In this document: positions 1-11,100 of the stretch, one piece after another | Layout: each line of letters opens with the position of its first letter | Numbering within the stretch: position 1 is the stretch's first letter | Origin: Dillenia suffruticosa | Taxonomy: Eukaryota; Streptophyta; Magnoliopsida; Dilleniales; Dilleniaceae | Direction of reading: 5' to 3' | Assembly: GCA_033439265.1 (NCBI GenBank) | Contig: JAVTVX010000016.1 | Location: forward strand, 15,236,701-15,300,700 | Length of the DNA: 64,000 bases | Notes under the pieces: generated by a model | The model's database searches: none | Seen by the model: only the letters and a program-made list of their open reading frames with translations | What the model was told of the DNA's origin: nothing | Program-made: the position numbers and the translations under genes

Positions 1-390
1 ATAATTTGGATGCTTCATAAGCACTGTGATAGTATGCTCTCTCTTTGCTTTTTCTTCTTCTTCTATTTTTTTTTCCTTTGAATTGGATCATGTGGTATGA
101 GTATAACAATTCACAATTTTGGGGCATGATAACAAGAGCCAAGTACAAATATAATAGCATCTACAGGCATCTTTGCATAATATTAATCATAAAAGTATAT
201 ACTGCCTATGCTGCCCATGAATTTAAATTATGGTTTGGAAAAATTGTTAGAGATGCTACCTTGAAATAAACCAGAAAACAAGAAGAAAAATTTAGAATAT
301 ATGACAGTTGTTGGCTTCTGTGATAGCATGACACAGCAGTACCATATATTGCAAGAAAAAGCCTGATATGCATTGAAGAGAACCACTAAC
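1..390 (-). other. Intron of the metallophosphoesterase gene running off the left edge
   Basis: The second exon of the minus-strand metallophosphoesterase gene ends with a donor CAG/GTTAGT at 390/391. I found no stretch in bases 1-390 that continues the protein; the expected next exon of this family would begin with a conserved segment around an FVGIDTT-like motif. The open frames here are short and AT-rich, so I read the stretch as intron. The rest of the gene lies outside the window. Confidence 0.6.
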
Positions 391-1845
391 CTGAACAGTG
401 ACACTGTTAACATTTCGTCTTCTTCCTAGTTGCCCACTGATGCTATACTGTGAAAAGAAATCGAATGAGCCACCAACAACTGGAACACCAAAGTTGTCAT
501 GGTTCCCTCTAAGATCATAAAAAATGCTCTTGTCAAGCCTGCTTGTTCTAATAACATCGTCCATCACTTGCTGATATTCTATCCACTCATCTTTATCTTG
601 CTTCATTGTTAACATATCTTTGCTCTTACCATCTGGTTTTGGGAGGGGGGTAAACAAGGACAAACGAAAGTTTACTAAGTAGGGTAAATGATAGATTTTT
701 GGCCTAAAGGGTTTTGTAAACTCAAAATGATGTAAGCTCAAATTTCTGAAGATGTGACCTGTAACATATATTGACGCATGAACATGTACTGCATTAACTT
801 GAGAGGATGCAAATAAATTTTTAGGATTTTCATGGTGTCACTGATGATTCTCCTTATCTGTTTTGGCAATGCTCCTTCTTGATATTAAACATGATTTTTG
901 CCTTCAAAGTGAGGAGTACCAACTTATAGTACACTAATCACCGACAAATGCTAAGTGCTCAGTCTGAAATTTAAGCTGGCATTATCTACTGATCCAGAAA
1001 CTCAATCAGCTTAATTACTCCCAGAAGCATTACATGATCAAAGTGGCCAAAATTCCTTTTCGTTTTAAAATGCTAATGAGTACAACTACATAATCTTTAT
1101 CCACTCAATTCCATTTAGGGTCATATAAGCACTAAACAAAAAGAGATCTTGCGGCAGCCAAAGGTTGGAAAGGTCAAGACAGATGGGATTGTAGATCATT
1201 GAAGCTTGAGAATGAAAAGAGCAAATACATACAGCTGTTACTCTTGAGGTTTGAAAAATGTAAGCCATCCGATGCACCATAAATAATCCAAGAATTTTAA
1301 AGACACTAACCAGGACAAATCGAGATTGGTAAATTCCTTCGTTCTGATTAATAATTGTCATTTACATAACTGTTCTCTCTCTTAGAACAACCATTCAAAA
1401 GGGGTATAAAAAGAGCATTTTTCTTTGGGTCAATTTTGTTCCATCTACAATTTTACCACAACACATGAAATTCCAAATTCACAAAACAGACAGAAGAATT
1501 AAAATCTAATGAAACCCATTTGAGCTAACAAAAGAACTCAAAATGCAAAAACCAACTAAAATTAGATTGACGAATATTCAACTGACCTGTGAGATCACCA
1601 GTGATCAGAACAAGAGAAGGGTTGATCATGGAGAGAGTGGGACCAACAATTGTCCTGAAGTCAAGGGCTCTGTCAGGATGGTGCACACTGAAATGGAGAT
1701 CCGAAAGCTGAACCACCCATATCACAGACTGAGGGCTTCCCCTCAATTCTATCACTTTCGTCGAATTGGGCCTCGCAATTTCTTGGCATTTTGATTGTGA
1801 GATGAGTGAGAGACAAGCCAGGACGACCAGAATCAGCGTACCCAT
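391..1845 (-). CDS. Calcineurin-like metallophosphoesterase (TMEM62/At3g03305-like), exons 1 and 2, 3' part outside window
   Basis: Exon 1 is 1587-1845 and exon 2 is 391-632, with GT-AG borders and matching phase (the last base of exon 1 and the first two of exon 2 make one Asp codon). Together they encode the first 167 residues. Residues 1-20 are a hydrophobic signal peptide, so the product enters the secretory pathway. The metal-binding signatures of the calcineurin-like phosphoesterase fold follow in order: SDLH (Asp49, His51), ITGDLTDGK (Gly83-Asp84) and GNHD (129-132). The stretch SIFYDLRGNHDNFG is characteristic of the plant TMEM62-like group, whose members also carry C-terminal membrane spans; those would lie beyond the left edge. 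The substrate of this group is not established. The start at 1845 is the only Met ahead of the signal peptide. Nothing suggests decay, and confidence in the family is high. Confidence 0.88.
633..1586 (-). other. Intron 1 of the metallophosphoesterase gene
   Basis: A 954-bp intron with donor CAG/GTCAGT at 1586 and acceptor AAACCAG at 633, read on the minus strand. It is AT-rich. The open frames inside it are short, show no family resemblance and are treated as chance. Confidence 0.75.
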
Positions 1846-3134
1846 TTCTTCAAATTTGGGTATTTCTGATGTTGGGAAATAAAATTTATTTGATTCTAAT
1901 GAAGAGGTGATTTCTTAATTCCGAGGTTTTGTCATTTTTTTATTGTGAAGAAAGAAAAATCTGAGGTTAATTTTGTGGTCAAGCCTGAGTCGGCCGGCTG
2001 GCCTTTTCCCGGTTGAGTTGAGCGACTTGACTGTCTATTTTTTTTTGGTGAATCTATTGGCCCTATCAAATGGCGGCCAACCAGGCCACAATATGAATTT
2101 TATATTCTAATTTTACCTATCAGCCTTCTCCCCGATCTTCGCTTAATTAATCTAATTTAAATATTATAAAATTTATAAAAAATGATCACTCTTCCAAAAT
2201 TTATTTTTTTATTTTCATAATTTGATTTCAAGACATATGCACAAAAAACTCAGCACACAATACAATATGTAAACATAATATTTACTTGGGAAAAGTTGGC
2301 AAAAGTGTCTTTTGCACATTGGGAATACTAATCTAATGTTATCCCTAAATTGAACACAATGCGTTATCAATTCATATTTCTCTTTCCATTTAAAATTGAA
2401 ATTTATTATTATTTTATCTCATGTAAAATAAAAAAGTGATTAAAAAAAAACCAACAACCAATTATACAAAAAAGCAATATTAGTAATGATTTATAGATTT
2501 CCATGATTGCGGACATTAGTGAGTTCAACTCATATGAGTTTTCTTTTTTCTCATTTTTCATATTTCAATATTTTTGTATTTTATTATTTCAATATTTATT
2601 AATTTTGATATTATATATATCTACTAATAAAGGAATTCGTCTTATGGTACTTTTGGATGTGTAGTATCTGTTCTGTTCTTATCAGTTCAAAAACACCTTG
2701 TTTCTATTATGGTGGCATGCTTTTTGATGAGATTATAGAAATGAGTTCTTTATAAAGTGGTGGACCAAAAAGCCAATTTGCTCAATTTCTAAGGTTAATA
2801 GAGAGAATTGTTAAAGAGAAGCTAATTTTAACAAAAGTGGACCAGGGGTGGATTTTGTGAAAATTTAAAGTTTAGGTAGTAATATGAGAATGACCCAACA
2901 TTTAAGTGTAATTTTACATTTATCCAATGGACAAATTATATATAATAGTACCTTTTTGACTGAAAATAATAATAATAAATATATGATCAATATTTCATTC
3001 ATTTACAAAAGATAGAATTGATTGTATTGTGAATATTTTAGATTGGTATAATTGTAGAATATCCCTTTGGTATAATTAAGCGTATTCATTTTTATCTAGT
3101 GCCTTTGGATGCATTTTATCCATGCATGTTATCA
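1846..3134. other. Intergenic region upstream of the metallophosphoesterase gene
   Basis: About 1.3 kb of AT-rich DNA that should hold the promoter and 5' leader of the minus-strand metallophosphoesterase gene near 1850-2100. Poly-A and poly-T runs are frequent. I see no coding region, RNA gene or clear transposon end. Confidence 0.5.
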
Positions 3135-3146
3135 TTGAGATACAAT

Positions 3147-3364
3147 GATACCGGACTCAACTGGACGTGGGATTAAATATCCTTAAGCATGATCGAAATT
3201 TGACTCCCGCTGAGAATATCGGGCCCTCACGTGTATGGAGTGTTTCCCGTTGGGAGACCCACCCTCCGAAAGGAGTCACTACAGCGATCGATCCGGATTA
3301 ATTGAGACAAAACCCCGGATATCGAGCGGTGTCCAAGACATGATAAAAAAAAAAAAAAAAAAAT
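3147..3364 (+). mobile_element. tRNA-derived SINE with poly-A tail and 12-bp target duplication
   Basis: A short element of about 218 bp ends in a run of about 19 A. It is bracketed by the perfect direct repeat TTGAGATACAAT at 3135-3146 and 3365-3376, the hallmark of LINE-driven insertion. Near its 5' end, CCGGACTCAACTGG resembles a polymerase III A box, and about 45 bases later GATCGAAATTTGACTCCC resembles a B box, as expected for a tRNA-derived head. The body is clearly richer in GC than its surroundings. It does not encode protein. The intact duplication and long A tail suggest a fairly recent insertion. I do not recognise the SINE family by name. Confidence 0.8.
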
Positions 3365-3660
3365 TTGAGATACAATTTTTCAACCTTTTATCTCAATTTT
3401 AATTTAACCATGTCTGATATCTTTATATAAAAATGCTTGGGAAAAAAAAAAACATAAATAAGATTTTCCTAAATTTATTAAACAAATTGAGTTCTGGGAA
3501 GATCTTAAGAAAATAATGCTGATAAATGAAGAAGTGCTGGTACATTACTCCCCGTTGCTCTTCCAAGTCTTGAAAGTATGTTTCCGAGATCTTTTAAATA
3601 GGTTGCCACACAGGAGCAAACAACCACTCAGGGCACGTACCAGAGAACTGCTTCTGACCT

Positions 3661-3711
3661 CTATGTCTCAAACTGATGAGAAGTTTCTTCATCAAAGGAA
3701 ATAGGCTTCCC
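3661..3711 (-). other. Possible spliced last coding exon of the F-box gene
   Basis: On the minus strand TTTTTGCAG at 3712 is a good acceptor. The F-box gene has a strong donor GGA/GTAAGT at 5149/5148 in phase 0. Splicing the two would replace the last four residues of the unspliced frame with GKPISFDEETSHQFET and a TAG at 3661-3663, giving a 391-residue protein. Downstream on the same strand an AATAAA lies near 3476-3481, in a suitable place for the polyadenylation signal of a 3' UTR. The intron would be 1,437 bp. This is inference from sites and phase only; the unspliced end at 5134 is the alternative. Confidence 0.45.
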
Positions 3712-3880
3712 CTGCAAAAAGTTGGAATTGGAACAACCAAGATCAATTAAAATTGTATCTAGCCAAAGAAATAGCAACACGAGAAAATCCTTCTCAATAG
3801 ACCAAGATTTAAGAGATTTTTAGAACAGAAATCACTGGACTTGAATCACATTGTAGAAGGTGCCACACTATTTCACTACT

Positions 3881-3960
3881 TCACAGTGCCAGAAGACAAT
3901 GTTTCAACAAGATCAAACAGTCACAGTGCCAGAAGACAATGTTTCAACAAGATCAAACAC
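3881..3960. repeat. Two-copy 40-bp tandem duplication
   Basis: The unit beginning TCACAGTGCCAGAAGACAAT is repeated exactly at 3881-3920 and 3921-3960. A perfect copy implies a very recent duplication, or a collapsed or expanded assembly artefact. Confidence 0.9.
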
Positions 3961-4538
3961 TCGCTTTTCTAGTAAGCAAACACCCTCCCTCTTCGAATGG
4001 ATGCACAGTTTTCCATATAGTAGACATCCACAATGAGACAACCAAACACGGGTTGTTCTACAGAACGATAAAAATAACAATGACATAGGCAGTTATTTTA
4101 CAAAAGATAAAGATTCATACCAAAATTGAGTATTACTAACTATTGTAAATATGAAAAAAGTAATATTCGTTCCATCAAAAGTCACTGAATGAATAGCCAA
4201 ACAATTCCATTTCACATACTAATAGGTGAAATAATGACATGGAAAACTTGTGCTCCTCAATTTTCAGCATTTTTCTTAATTGACAAGACATAAAAAATGC
4301 AAATTAATTCCTTCTACTTTTTCCTGCTCCAACTTAGCAGTTTGAAATAGTTGGGAATTTGATTTTTGACGTATTTGCCGTTTCTTCAAACTATACTCCA
4401 ATATTGCCACAGGCACCAACTCATTCCAGGAAGAAAGGTAGGGGTGCGAACCCTTCAAATAGGGCATCACACAATCTGACACAGTGGCTGAATCATGGGC
4501 AGAGGGCAAGCATGATGATTGGCCTCTTTTTCCACGCC

Positions 4539-4552
4539 GGGGGGGGGGGGGG
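4539..4552. repeat. Homopolymer of 14 G
   Basis: A single run of 14 G in otherwise AT-rich DNA. Its length is likely to vary between individuals and to be misread in sequencing. Confidence 0.85.
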
Positions 4553-5133
4553 AGGGTGAATTCAGGATCAGCAATAACATTTACATATAGAATTTCCTAC
4601 TTTCAAACCCAAGGAATCAAAATACACCAAATTATTCTGCATGCATAATGCAACAAACATTGATACTTGAAAAGGCCCTTCACATCAGTATCAGAGTCGT
4701 CGATTCTACGATACCAAAAGATACAAAGTTTTAGACTGAATATCAACAGAAACCAAGATGATCAAGCAAATTTGTTTAATTATTGCAAACAAATTGTAGC
4801 ACGCAATATTCCATTTAATTGCTGCAACTTGCATATGGTATGTACATTCCTATAACACATGTTTTCTAAAATCGAACTTTGTTGTTTAGAATCTTTGACA
4901 AAACAAAAAGCAAAAAGCATTATCAATGCACTAGAATCAAGACATGAAACAGGTCAGAATTTATGATACACAACATCAAATGGTAATTTTCACATACAAG
5001 CAACCTTGCTTAGCCCTGTCCACAAACCTAAATTCATAAGAAAAATAGCTACATTATGATGAAAGTAAGCAACAAAAAAAGAAGCAAATAACCTGAAATT
5101 TAGCTAATTGGAATCCAATAGAGAGGAGAATAA

Positions 5134-6273
5134 TCATATGGTACTTACTCCTTTGATTGAAATCAGGCTTTCCTCATAAAAAAGAATTTCTCGGGACCGA
5201 ACTGGAATATCTTTAATTCCTTGGCTATTTGGATTGAATATAACCATCTTCTGGTCAGTAAAAAAAAGCAGTTCCCCATTTCTTCGAAACCACAATGGGA
5301 ATAATAATTCAGGAATGCGCGGTTCATGTCTAAGCAACAACGTCCACGAGTACCTGTTGTTGCCACTGCTGCCATAATTTTCACTCATCACCCATACATC
5401 AAAGCATTGGGGTATACTCTGCACACCATATTCAGAAGCAATCAAAGCAATCGATTCATTTAGTACAGAAACATTCAGGATCGTTTTCCTGTTGAACATA
5501 GGTGTTGGTATCTCAAAATACTCCTCATTCCCCAAGTCGAAAGCAAAGACTGATCTCGACACGAGTGACTTCATTGTGTTCCCTTTTAACTTATACCCAA
5601 GCCAATAAATAAACCCATTCAAATTCGTACAAGGGTGCTCAAGAGCACATCGATAGTCTTCATGCGTATTCAAGATTTTCCAAGAATCAGAATTCAATGA
5701 ATAAACCTCAAACATGCATGTTCCAGTGCCAGTGCCGTCCGTCTCGGGAACGAGTTTCCTAATTACTTTGTAGTCGTCAGAAAGGCAATCGAAACCAAAC
5801 GAGAAACTGGAACAAAGAATAACTTGAAACGGAATGGCATGTTTGGGAAGAGATTTGAATTCTCTAAGGGCAGGGTGCCACAAGGTCATGTCCTTCTCAG
5901 TCCACACACAGTAGATGCCATTGCAGGGTCCTGAAAAATTGACCCGCTTTGCCTTAAATGAATTAGGGAATTTCATTGGTAAAGAGACATCTGGGGCTTT
6001 GCCAGGAAGCAACGTCATTTTCTCAATTGGGATTCCAGGGCCTTCTTTGTGCACGATGATCAAATCACCATTTCTAGCGGAGTTACGAAGGTGTTTGGAA
6101 ATGAAATTAGGGTTTTGGAAAAGAGCATACCATGTCTTGGAGACGGACTTGAATCGAAGCAAGGATTTCACGGGAAGCCATGATAGGATTTCGACAATCA
6201 AGTCCTCCGGAAGTGGTGCCGCAGCTGATTTTGAAGAATCCTCCGTCATCGACTGCATTGCCTCCTTGTTCAA
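5134..6273 (-). CDS. F-box protein with F-box-associated (FBA) domain
   Basis: A single open frame of 379 residues. Residues 21-63 form an F-box (LPEDLIVEILSWLPVKSLL, then RFKSVSKTWYALFQNPNF), the segment that binds SKP1 in SCF ubiquitin ligases. The rest matches the plant FBA/kelch-like interaction domain: a WHPALREFKSLP blade motif near 130-143, FGFDCLSDDYKVIR near 160-173, and repeated hydrophobic beta-strand blocks to the C terminus (VYSLNSDSWKIL, FAFDLGNEEYFEIPTP). Length and layout are normal for the CPR1/At3g06240-type family. The likely role is substrate recognition in an SCF complex; the substrate cannot be told. The first Met is at 6273, with further Met codons at residues 6 and 9 ahead of the F-box. 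A strong donor five codons before the stop suggests an alternative spliced end. The frame is intact, so it is probably functional. Confidence 0.92.
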   Translation of the reverse strand: MNKEAMQSMTEDSSKSAAAPLPEDLIVEILSWLPVKSLLRFKSVSKTWYALFQNPNFISKHLRNSARNGDLIIVHKEGPGIPIEKMTLLPGKAPDVSLPMKFPNSFKAKRVNFSGPCNGIYCVWTEKDMTLWHPALREFKSLPKHAIPFQVILCSSFSFGFDCLSDDYKVIRKLVPETDGTGTGTCMFEVYSLNSDSWKILNTHEDYRCALEHPCTNLNGFIYWLGYKLKGNTMKSLVSRSVFAFDLGNEEYFEIPTPMFNRKTILNVSVLNESIALIASEYGVQSIPQCFDVWVMSENYGSSGNNRYSWTLLLRHEPRIPELLFPLWFRRNGELLFFTDQKMVIFNPNSQGIKDIPVRSREILFYEESLISIKGVSTI

Positions 6274-6332
6274 CAGAGGCGGAGGCGATACCAGGGCAAC
6301 CGGAAGACCTTTGATAAAAAGCGGTGCTTATT

Positions 6333-6354
6333 AATAAATAAATAAATAAATAAT
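6333..6354. repeat. (AAAT)n microsatellite upstream of the F-box gene
   Basis: About five tandem AAAT units lie some 60 bp upstream of the F-box start codon on its 5' side, possibly in the leader or core promoter. Confidence 0.8.
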
Positions 6355-7282
6355 ACCGTTCGTCATGAATTTGGTATGCGCAACTAGTATTTCCTGTCAT
6401 GCTTTGGGTGTGCGCTAGCTGCATTTCCTTTGGTACCTAACATTTTTAAAATATTTTTAATTTTTGATTTTTAAAACATTTTAACACCTTAAATTAATTA
6501 ATATTTATATAAAACATTTTTATACCTTTATATTTTTAATATTTAATAAATCATATATTTATTTAATTTTAATTATAATTTTTATATTATTTAATTTATG
6601 ATTAATAATTATATATTTAACTATTTTATTTTTTTATTTTAAAATATGTTATTTTTATAAAATAATTAATATTTATATAAAAATATTTATATCTTATATT
6701 TACAAATTTATCTATGTTTTCGTGTTTTGTATTCTTATTAAATATTATTTTTGTATATTATTTCGTATCTGTTTTTATTTAAATTTTTATTTGTGTAATC
6801 TAGCTTATAATTACTCTTTTTTTCTTTTCCTTCGTATTGTGTATGTGCTTGTAATATTTTAGTATGAGATGTCATACATAACATTAATGTTTGCGGAACA
6901 AAAATCCTTTTAGTCAAATTCACAGGATTAAGATATTTATTTATTATCTACGCGGGGCAGAATATAAGTCCCATAAATTATTGGTATTTACTTGTAATCC
7001 ATAGCCAAAAATAGTAAAATTGATTTCTACAAATTAGAATACCAATGCATCGCTCACATAATTTTGAACGGAGGTAAAATTACAAATATGCCCTTATAAT
7101 TTACAAAATTAGTAAATTGTACCATGTGGTTTTAAAACTAACAAAAGGTCTCGTGCAGTTCACCTTCTATATGTAAGTTTGACCCTTGGGTTTTCAAAAC
7201 TGATAAAAAGTTTTTTGAAAATAAAACAGGCTAATATTAGTCAAACACTTCATCGTTTCCATTGCCATTTCGTTTAACGTTG
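6355..7282. other. AT-rich intergenic DNA
   Basis: Very AT-rich, with repeated TAATTTTTATATT-like stretches. It should hold the promoter of the minus-strand F-box gene near 6280-6600. Beyond that I see no gene or transposon end; the part from 7080 looks like low-copy degraded repeat. Confidence 0.5.
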
Positions 7283-10268
7283 CACAATATAACTCACTCA
7301 ATATGAATATAGTGGGTGAATTATATTAGAAAGCAGTCAAACCCAAAAACCCGAGAATCCGACCAATTATTTGGAATATATTGAGTGAATTATGTTAAGA
7401 AGCAATAAGCCTGAAAACCGACCTACCAAACCTGAAAACCTAACTTATTGTATCAGCTACTCCTAAGTAACTAAACTAACTCACTAACAGCTAACTCCTA
7501 TTGTTACAATGCTCCCTTCCATTGAAAGCTTCTTTGATCTTAATGATGGAATGTTGGAAATTGAGCTATGATGAAATCCATATCTTCCTGTGTTGACTCT
7601 TCTGGACTAAAATTGACCCATCTAATAAGTACTTGGGTAACCGGTAAGCTTTCGATAAAGTTTATGCTAATTTGAAACCAAGCTTGAGAAGGGATAGAGA
7701 ATGGATGCAGTAGCCTTGGATAATAAACATTTTCGCGCTTCTTCCTCTAACAAATATACATTCTTGTACAAACATAATGCCAGTTGACTTCATGGAAGGC
7801 CAATAAAATGTAGATTTCACTCTTTGCAAACTACCATGTTGCCCAAAGTGACCACATGTAGCCGAGTTGTGCATGTGTTGAAGTATTTTTTTTTTTTTTT
7901 TTTTAAGTTGAAAGCCATAGCTGACAAGATCTTCTTCTTGTGCTTCAGAATTCCATCTTGAAGTTAGAAATCAGGTTTGCAGTTAGGATGTAGAGCTAGT
8001 TGAGCTATTACAGTGCTTGACATTTTTCATTTTCTTCATAATTCTGAAGAATCTCCAATATCTATTGAGGCTACACAATAGAAATAGCCAACATTGCATG
8101 CTCCTTTTGCTTCTCATCCTAAAATTCCCTTATGGAAAGAGCATTAGCTACTTTATTTTTGACTCTTTTTTTTTGTATTGGATTTCATAGTCTAATCCTA
8201 GCAACTTTGTAAGTAACTTATGCTGCAATGAATTTGTCAATTTTTGCTCCAATAAATATTTCAAACTCTGGTGTTTAGTCTTTATGATAAAGTGATATCC
8301 TATTAAATAATGTTTCAATTTGTTTACTATCATCACCACTACTAGTAGTTGGTTCTTATATATGGATAGCCCCTACTCCTAGGTCCCAAGACTTTACTTT
8401 AATATGCAATTGATTGCCCCTCCTGCACCAATATTGTACCCCAACCTTGAGAGCATGTGTTAGTTTCCACCACAAAAGATTTAGAGATATTAGGAAGTCT
8501 CATTACTAGTGTGTGCTCATTGCTAGCTTAAACTGCTTGAAAGGTTGCTCTATTTCGTTATTCCATTAGCATTTGTCTTTCTTGAGAAGGTCATTTAGAG
8601 GCCTTGTTATAAAATCATAGTTTTTGACAAATCTTCTGTAATACTACCCAAGAAATCTCTCAAAGGCTTAACAGAAGTAGGAACTGGCCAAGAAACTATG
8701 CATTTTGTTTTCTAAGAATCCATTTTCATTCCGGTGCCAGTAATTACATGCCCTAAATACTCTATCTGTGGTTGTGCAAAGATGCATTTTGAAAGCTATG
8801 CAAACAATTGATGTTACCTTAGTATAGCAAAGACTATCTTAAGGTCTTGAGCATGGGTGGAAAGAGTAGGACCATAAATCAAAATGTCATGGAAGATAAC
8901 TAGAACAAACTTCCTAACGTGTGCTTGGAATATATGATTTATTAGAGATCAAAAAGTGGTTGGAGTATTTGTTAAGTCAAAAGGCATGACAAAGAACTCA
9001 TAGTGATTATGATGAGTTTGAAAAGCTTTTTTGGCAACATCACTGGGCTTGATTCTTATCTGATGATAGTTTACCCTCTAATCTATCTTGGAAAACACTT
9101 TGAAACCAAATAAGTCATCCAAAGGCTCATCTACGTTAAGAATTGGATACATGTATTTAATGGTTAGATTGTTCAATTGCCTATAGTGTATGCAAAACCG
9201 TGAAGTGTTATCCTTCTTCTTAACCAACAAAACTGGAGAAGCAAATAGACTTGTGCCAAGTTTGACTATACCACTGCTCAACACCTTCTAAACTTATCTT
9301 TGAATTTCTATGTTTTAAGATTGAGAATATTTGTAAAGTTTGAGTTTGAATGTAGAAGAAACATCTTCAAACTGCTTTAATAGTGTAGAAATGGTTTCCA
9401 ACACTTGCATGGTAGTGCTGTCTGTGTTAATAGCAAAAGTAACACAACTTTGTAGTTACTGCTATCTGAACCTTTTGGTGTCTTCCTCCTAACTAGCTTC
9501 ATTATTGGATATTCTATCATTTCCTCTAGAATTATTTCACCTTAACCATTGAAGAATCTAACTTATAGCTACTTGAAATAAAAAATAATTGGGCAAAAGT
9601 TATACATCCAATCCATTCCTATCTTCCTAATTTTATCACTCTTAAATCAAATGAAAAAATGCACCCTTGTGTCACCCTTTCACATCTTTAACTTTAACAA
9701 AGCTAGTAATCTTACTACCATCAACAATCTAGCATGTTCAACATATGTTTTTAACACTTCTGCAACCCTTTGATACAATAAACTATTAGAACTTCCTGTG
9801 TCAGTTAGAATAGTGACTGTCGCACTATGCAATGATCCTTTTAATGTTATGGTCCTCCTATTTGGGAAGCTGGAGAGTGCATACAAGGAAACTTGAATAG
9901 TCTTTTCAAAAATAGCATACTCCTATTCTCTTCCTTTCCTCCGTCCATTGGCTCTAACTCATCACCTTTTTCTGTTGCTACGATCAAGTTTAGATGCCTG
10001 AACTTGCATTGGTGTCCTGGAGTAAACTTCTCTCCACATTTGAAGTAGAGATTATTGTTTTTTGTGTACTGAACCTTTCAAGCTGAGGTCTTTTATGTTT
10101 TGTCCCTACTAACATTACCAGTTTGCTAATTCTTATCCATCCCTACATCGTACTTTAGTGCTAAAGCTTGCACTCTCGCATTCATTATACCCATTTCCAT
10201 CTCCAGTATTCTAACTTTTATTCAAATTACTCATTCCTCTCCTGGTTAACTCAAACGATTGTTCATGT
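7283..10268 (-). mobile_element. Broken Ty3/gypsy element (fossil), cut off by a CACTA end
   Basis: Read on the minus strand, the parts come in gypsy order. A gag zinc knuckle lies near 10.0-10.06 kb (CGEKFTPGHQCK), the aspartic protease near 9.7-9.9 kb (DTGSS), the reverse transcriptase near 8.8-9.3 kb (PVLLVKKKD, then YRQLNNLT and VFSKID), RNase H near 8.15-8.35 kb, and the integrase zinc-binding region near 7.65-7.9 kb. A purine-rich tract ending GGGAGCAT meets TGTAACA at 7508, marking the probable start of the 3' LTR; its far end near 7283 is uncertain. No 5' LTR is seen, and the element stops at the CACTA terminus at 10269. It is broken many times (more than ten) and old. Confidence 0.8.
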
Positions 10269-11100
10269 CACTACAAAATTAGAGTATTGTGCCGACGGTA
10301 ACTTTTTGGGTCAGCGACTTTTAGTCATGGTTTTTATACTTTATAGAGACAGTTTATGATGAAACCGTCAAAAAATATAACCCTTTCCTAATAGACTAAA
10401 ATGTCCACAAAGAAAAGTTTAGCAACTGTTAGTAAATGTATCACAACCGTCTGTAAAGCAATATTCAATTATAATAATTAAAAATTATGGTTAGTAAATG
10501 TAATAGATTTTTTGACACGATTTAAAAACAGTCTCAATATAAATCTTTTTTATTGTCTACTTAACAATACTGTCTCCATAGGTTTTACGTTTTAGATATA
10601 TGGTAATATACAAATTCACTGTCTTTTAAAACTATATTCAATTCTCACCGTTTGTATAAATTCTATTTATACCAATCTATATATTGTAACGTTTGTAAAA
10701 CCTAAAATTGTTATCGTATTTGTATCATATACTTTTATATTTGAAAATAGTCTGAGTGGTAAGTTGTAGTAAATTTATGATAGTAGTAGTTTTAGCTAGG
10801 TAAGTAGGTGGTAAGTAAGAAAGTAAATTTATATAGTGGTAAGTCAGTAGTAAGTTTGTGATATATAATTAGATGGTAAGTGGTAAGTAAATAGTAAGTA
10901 ATAAGTTAGTGGCCATGCCAGCCTGCGCATGCCACCGTGCATGGCATGAACTCATGCAAGAGCCCGAGCGGGCGCTCGACCAGGCCAGCACGGGCGCCCG
11001 TGCATGCCACAACACGCGGCATGGGTTAAATAGTAATTTCATGATAAGTAATTGTAATTGTAGGTAAGTCATGAAATTTCACAAAATCTAATTTTATTTT
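10269..11100 (+). mobile_element. One end of a CACTA transposon (same family as the insertion at 32752)
   Basis: The terminus CACTACAAAATTAGAG at 10269 begins a stretch rich in short repeats (GACGGT, CTGTCTATA and GGTAAGT-like words). The first 250 bp are recognisably similar to the first 250 bp of the insertion at 32752 (GACGGTAACTTTT, then TATAGAGACA, then a segment with GGTTAGTAAATGT). No opposite end with GTAGTG in the right place was found, so this is a truncated copy or is interrupted. The right border is approximate. It has no coding capacity. Confidence 0.65.
10911..11025. repeat. GC-rich palindromic patch inside the CACTA end
   Basis: A patch of about 115 bp with many GCATGCC/GGCATG words (CATGCCACCGTGCATGGCATG-like inverted repeats) and a CGAGCGGGCGCTCG palindrome, standing in AT-rich DNA full of GGTAAGT words. 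The corresponding place in the related insertion (about 34230-34330) has a much weaker GC patch. It does not code. Confidence 0.6.

Larger units (their letters stand above)
3377..5133. other. Non-coding region 3' of the F-box gene
   Basis: No independent gene is visible. The right part is either 3' flank or a long last intron of the minus-strand F-box gene (see the possible last exon at 3661-3711). It contains a 40-bp tandem duplication and a 14-base G run. Confidence 0.5.

Noticed and set aside
1086-1361. 91-codon minus-strand frame in the metallophosphoesterase gene
   Set aside because: It lies wholly within intron 1. The flanking exons join in phase without it, and it shows no family resemblance.
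3516-3704. 62-codon plus-strand frame near the SINE
   Set aside because: No family features, and it is antisense to the possible last exon and 3' UTR of the F-box gene.
5915-6334. 139-codon plus-strand frame opposite the F-box gene
   Set aside because: It is an antisense shadow of a well-supported F-box coding region and has no family features of its own.
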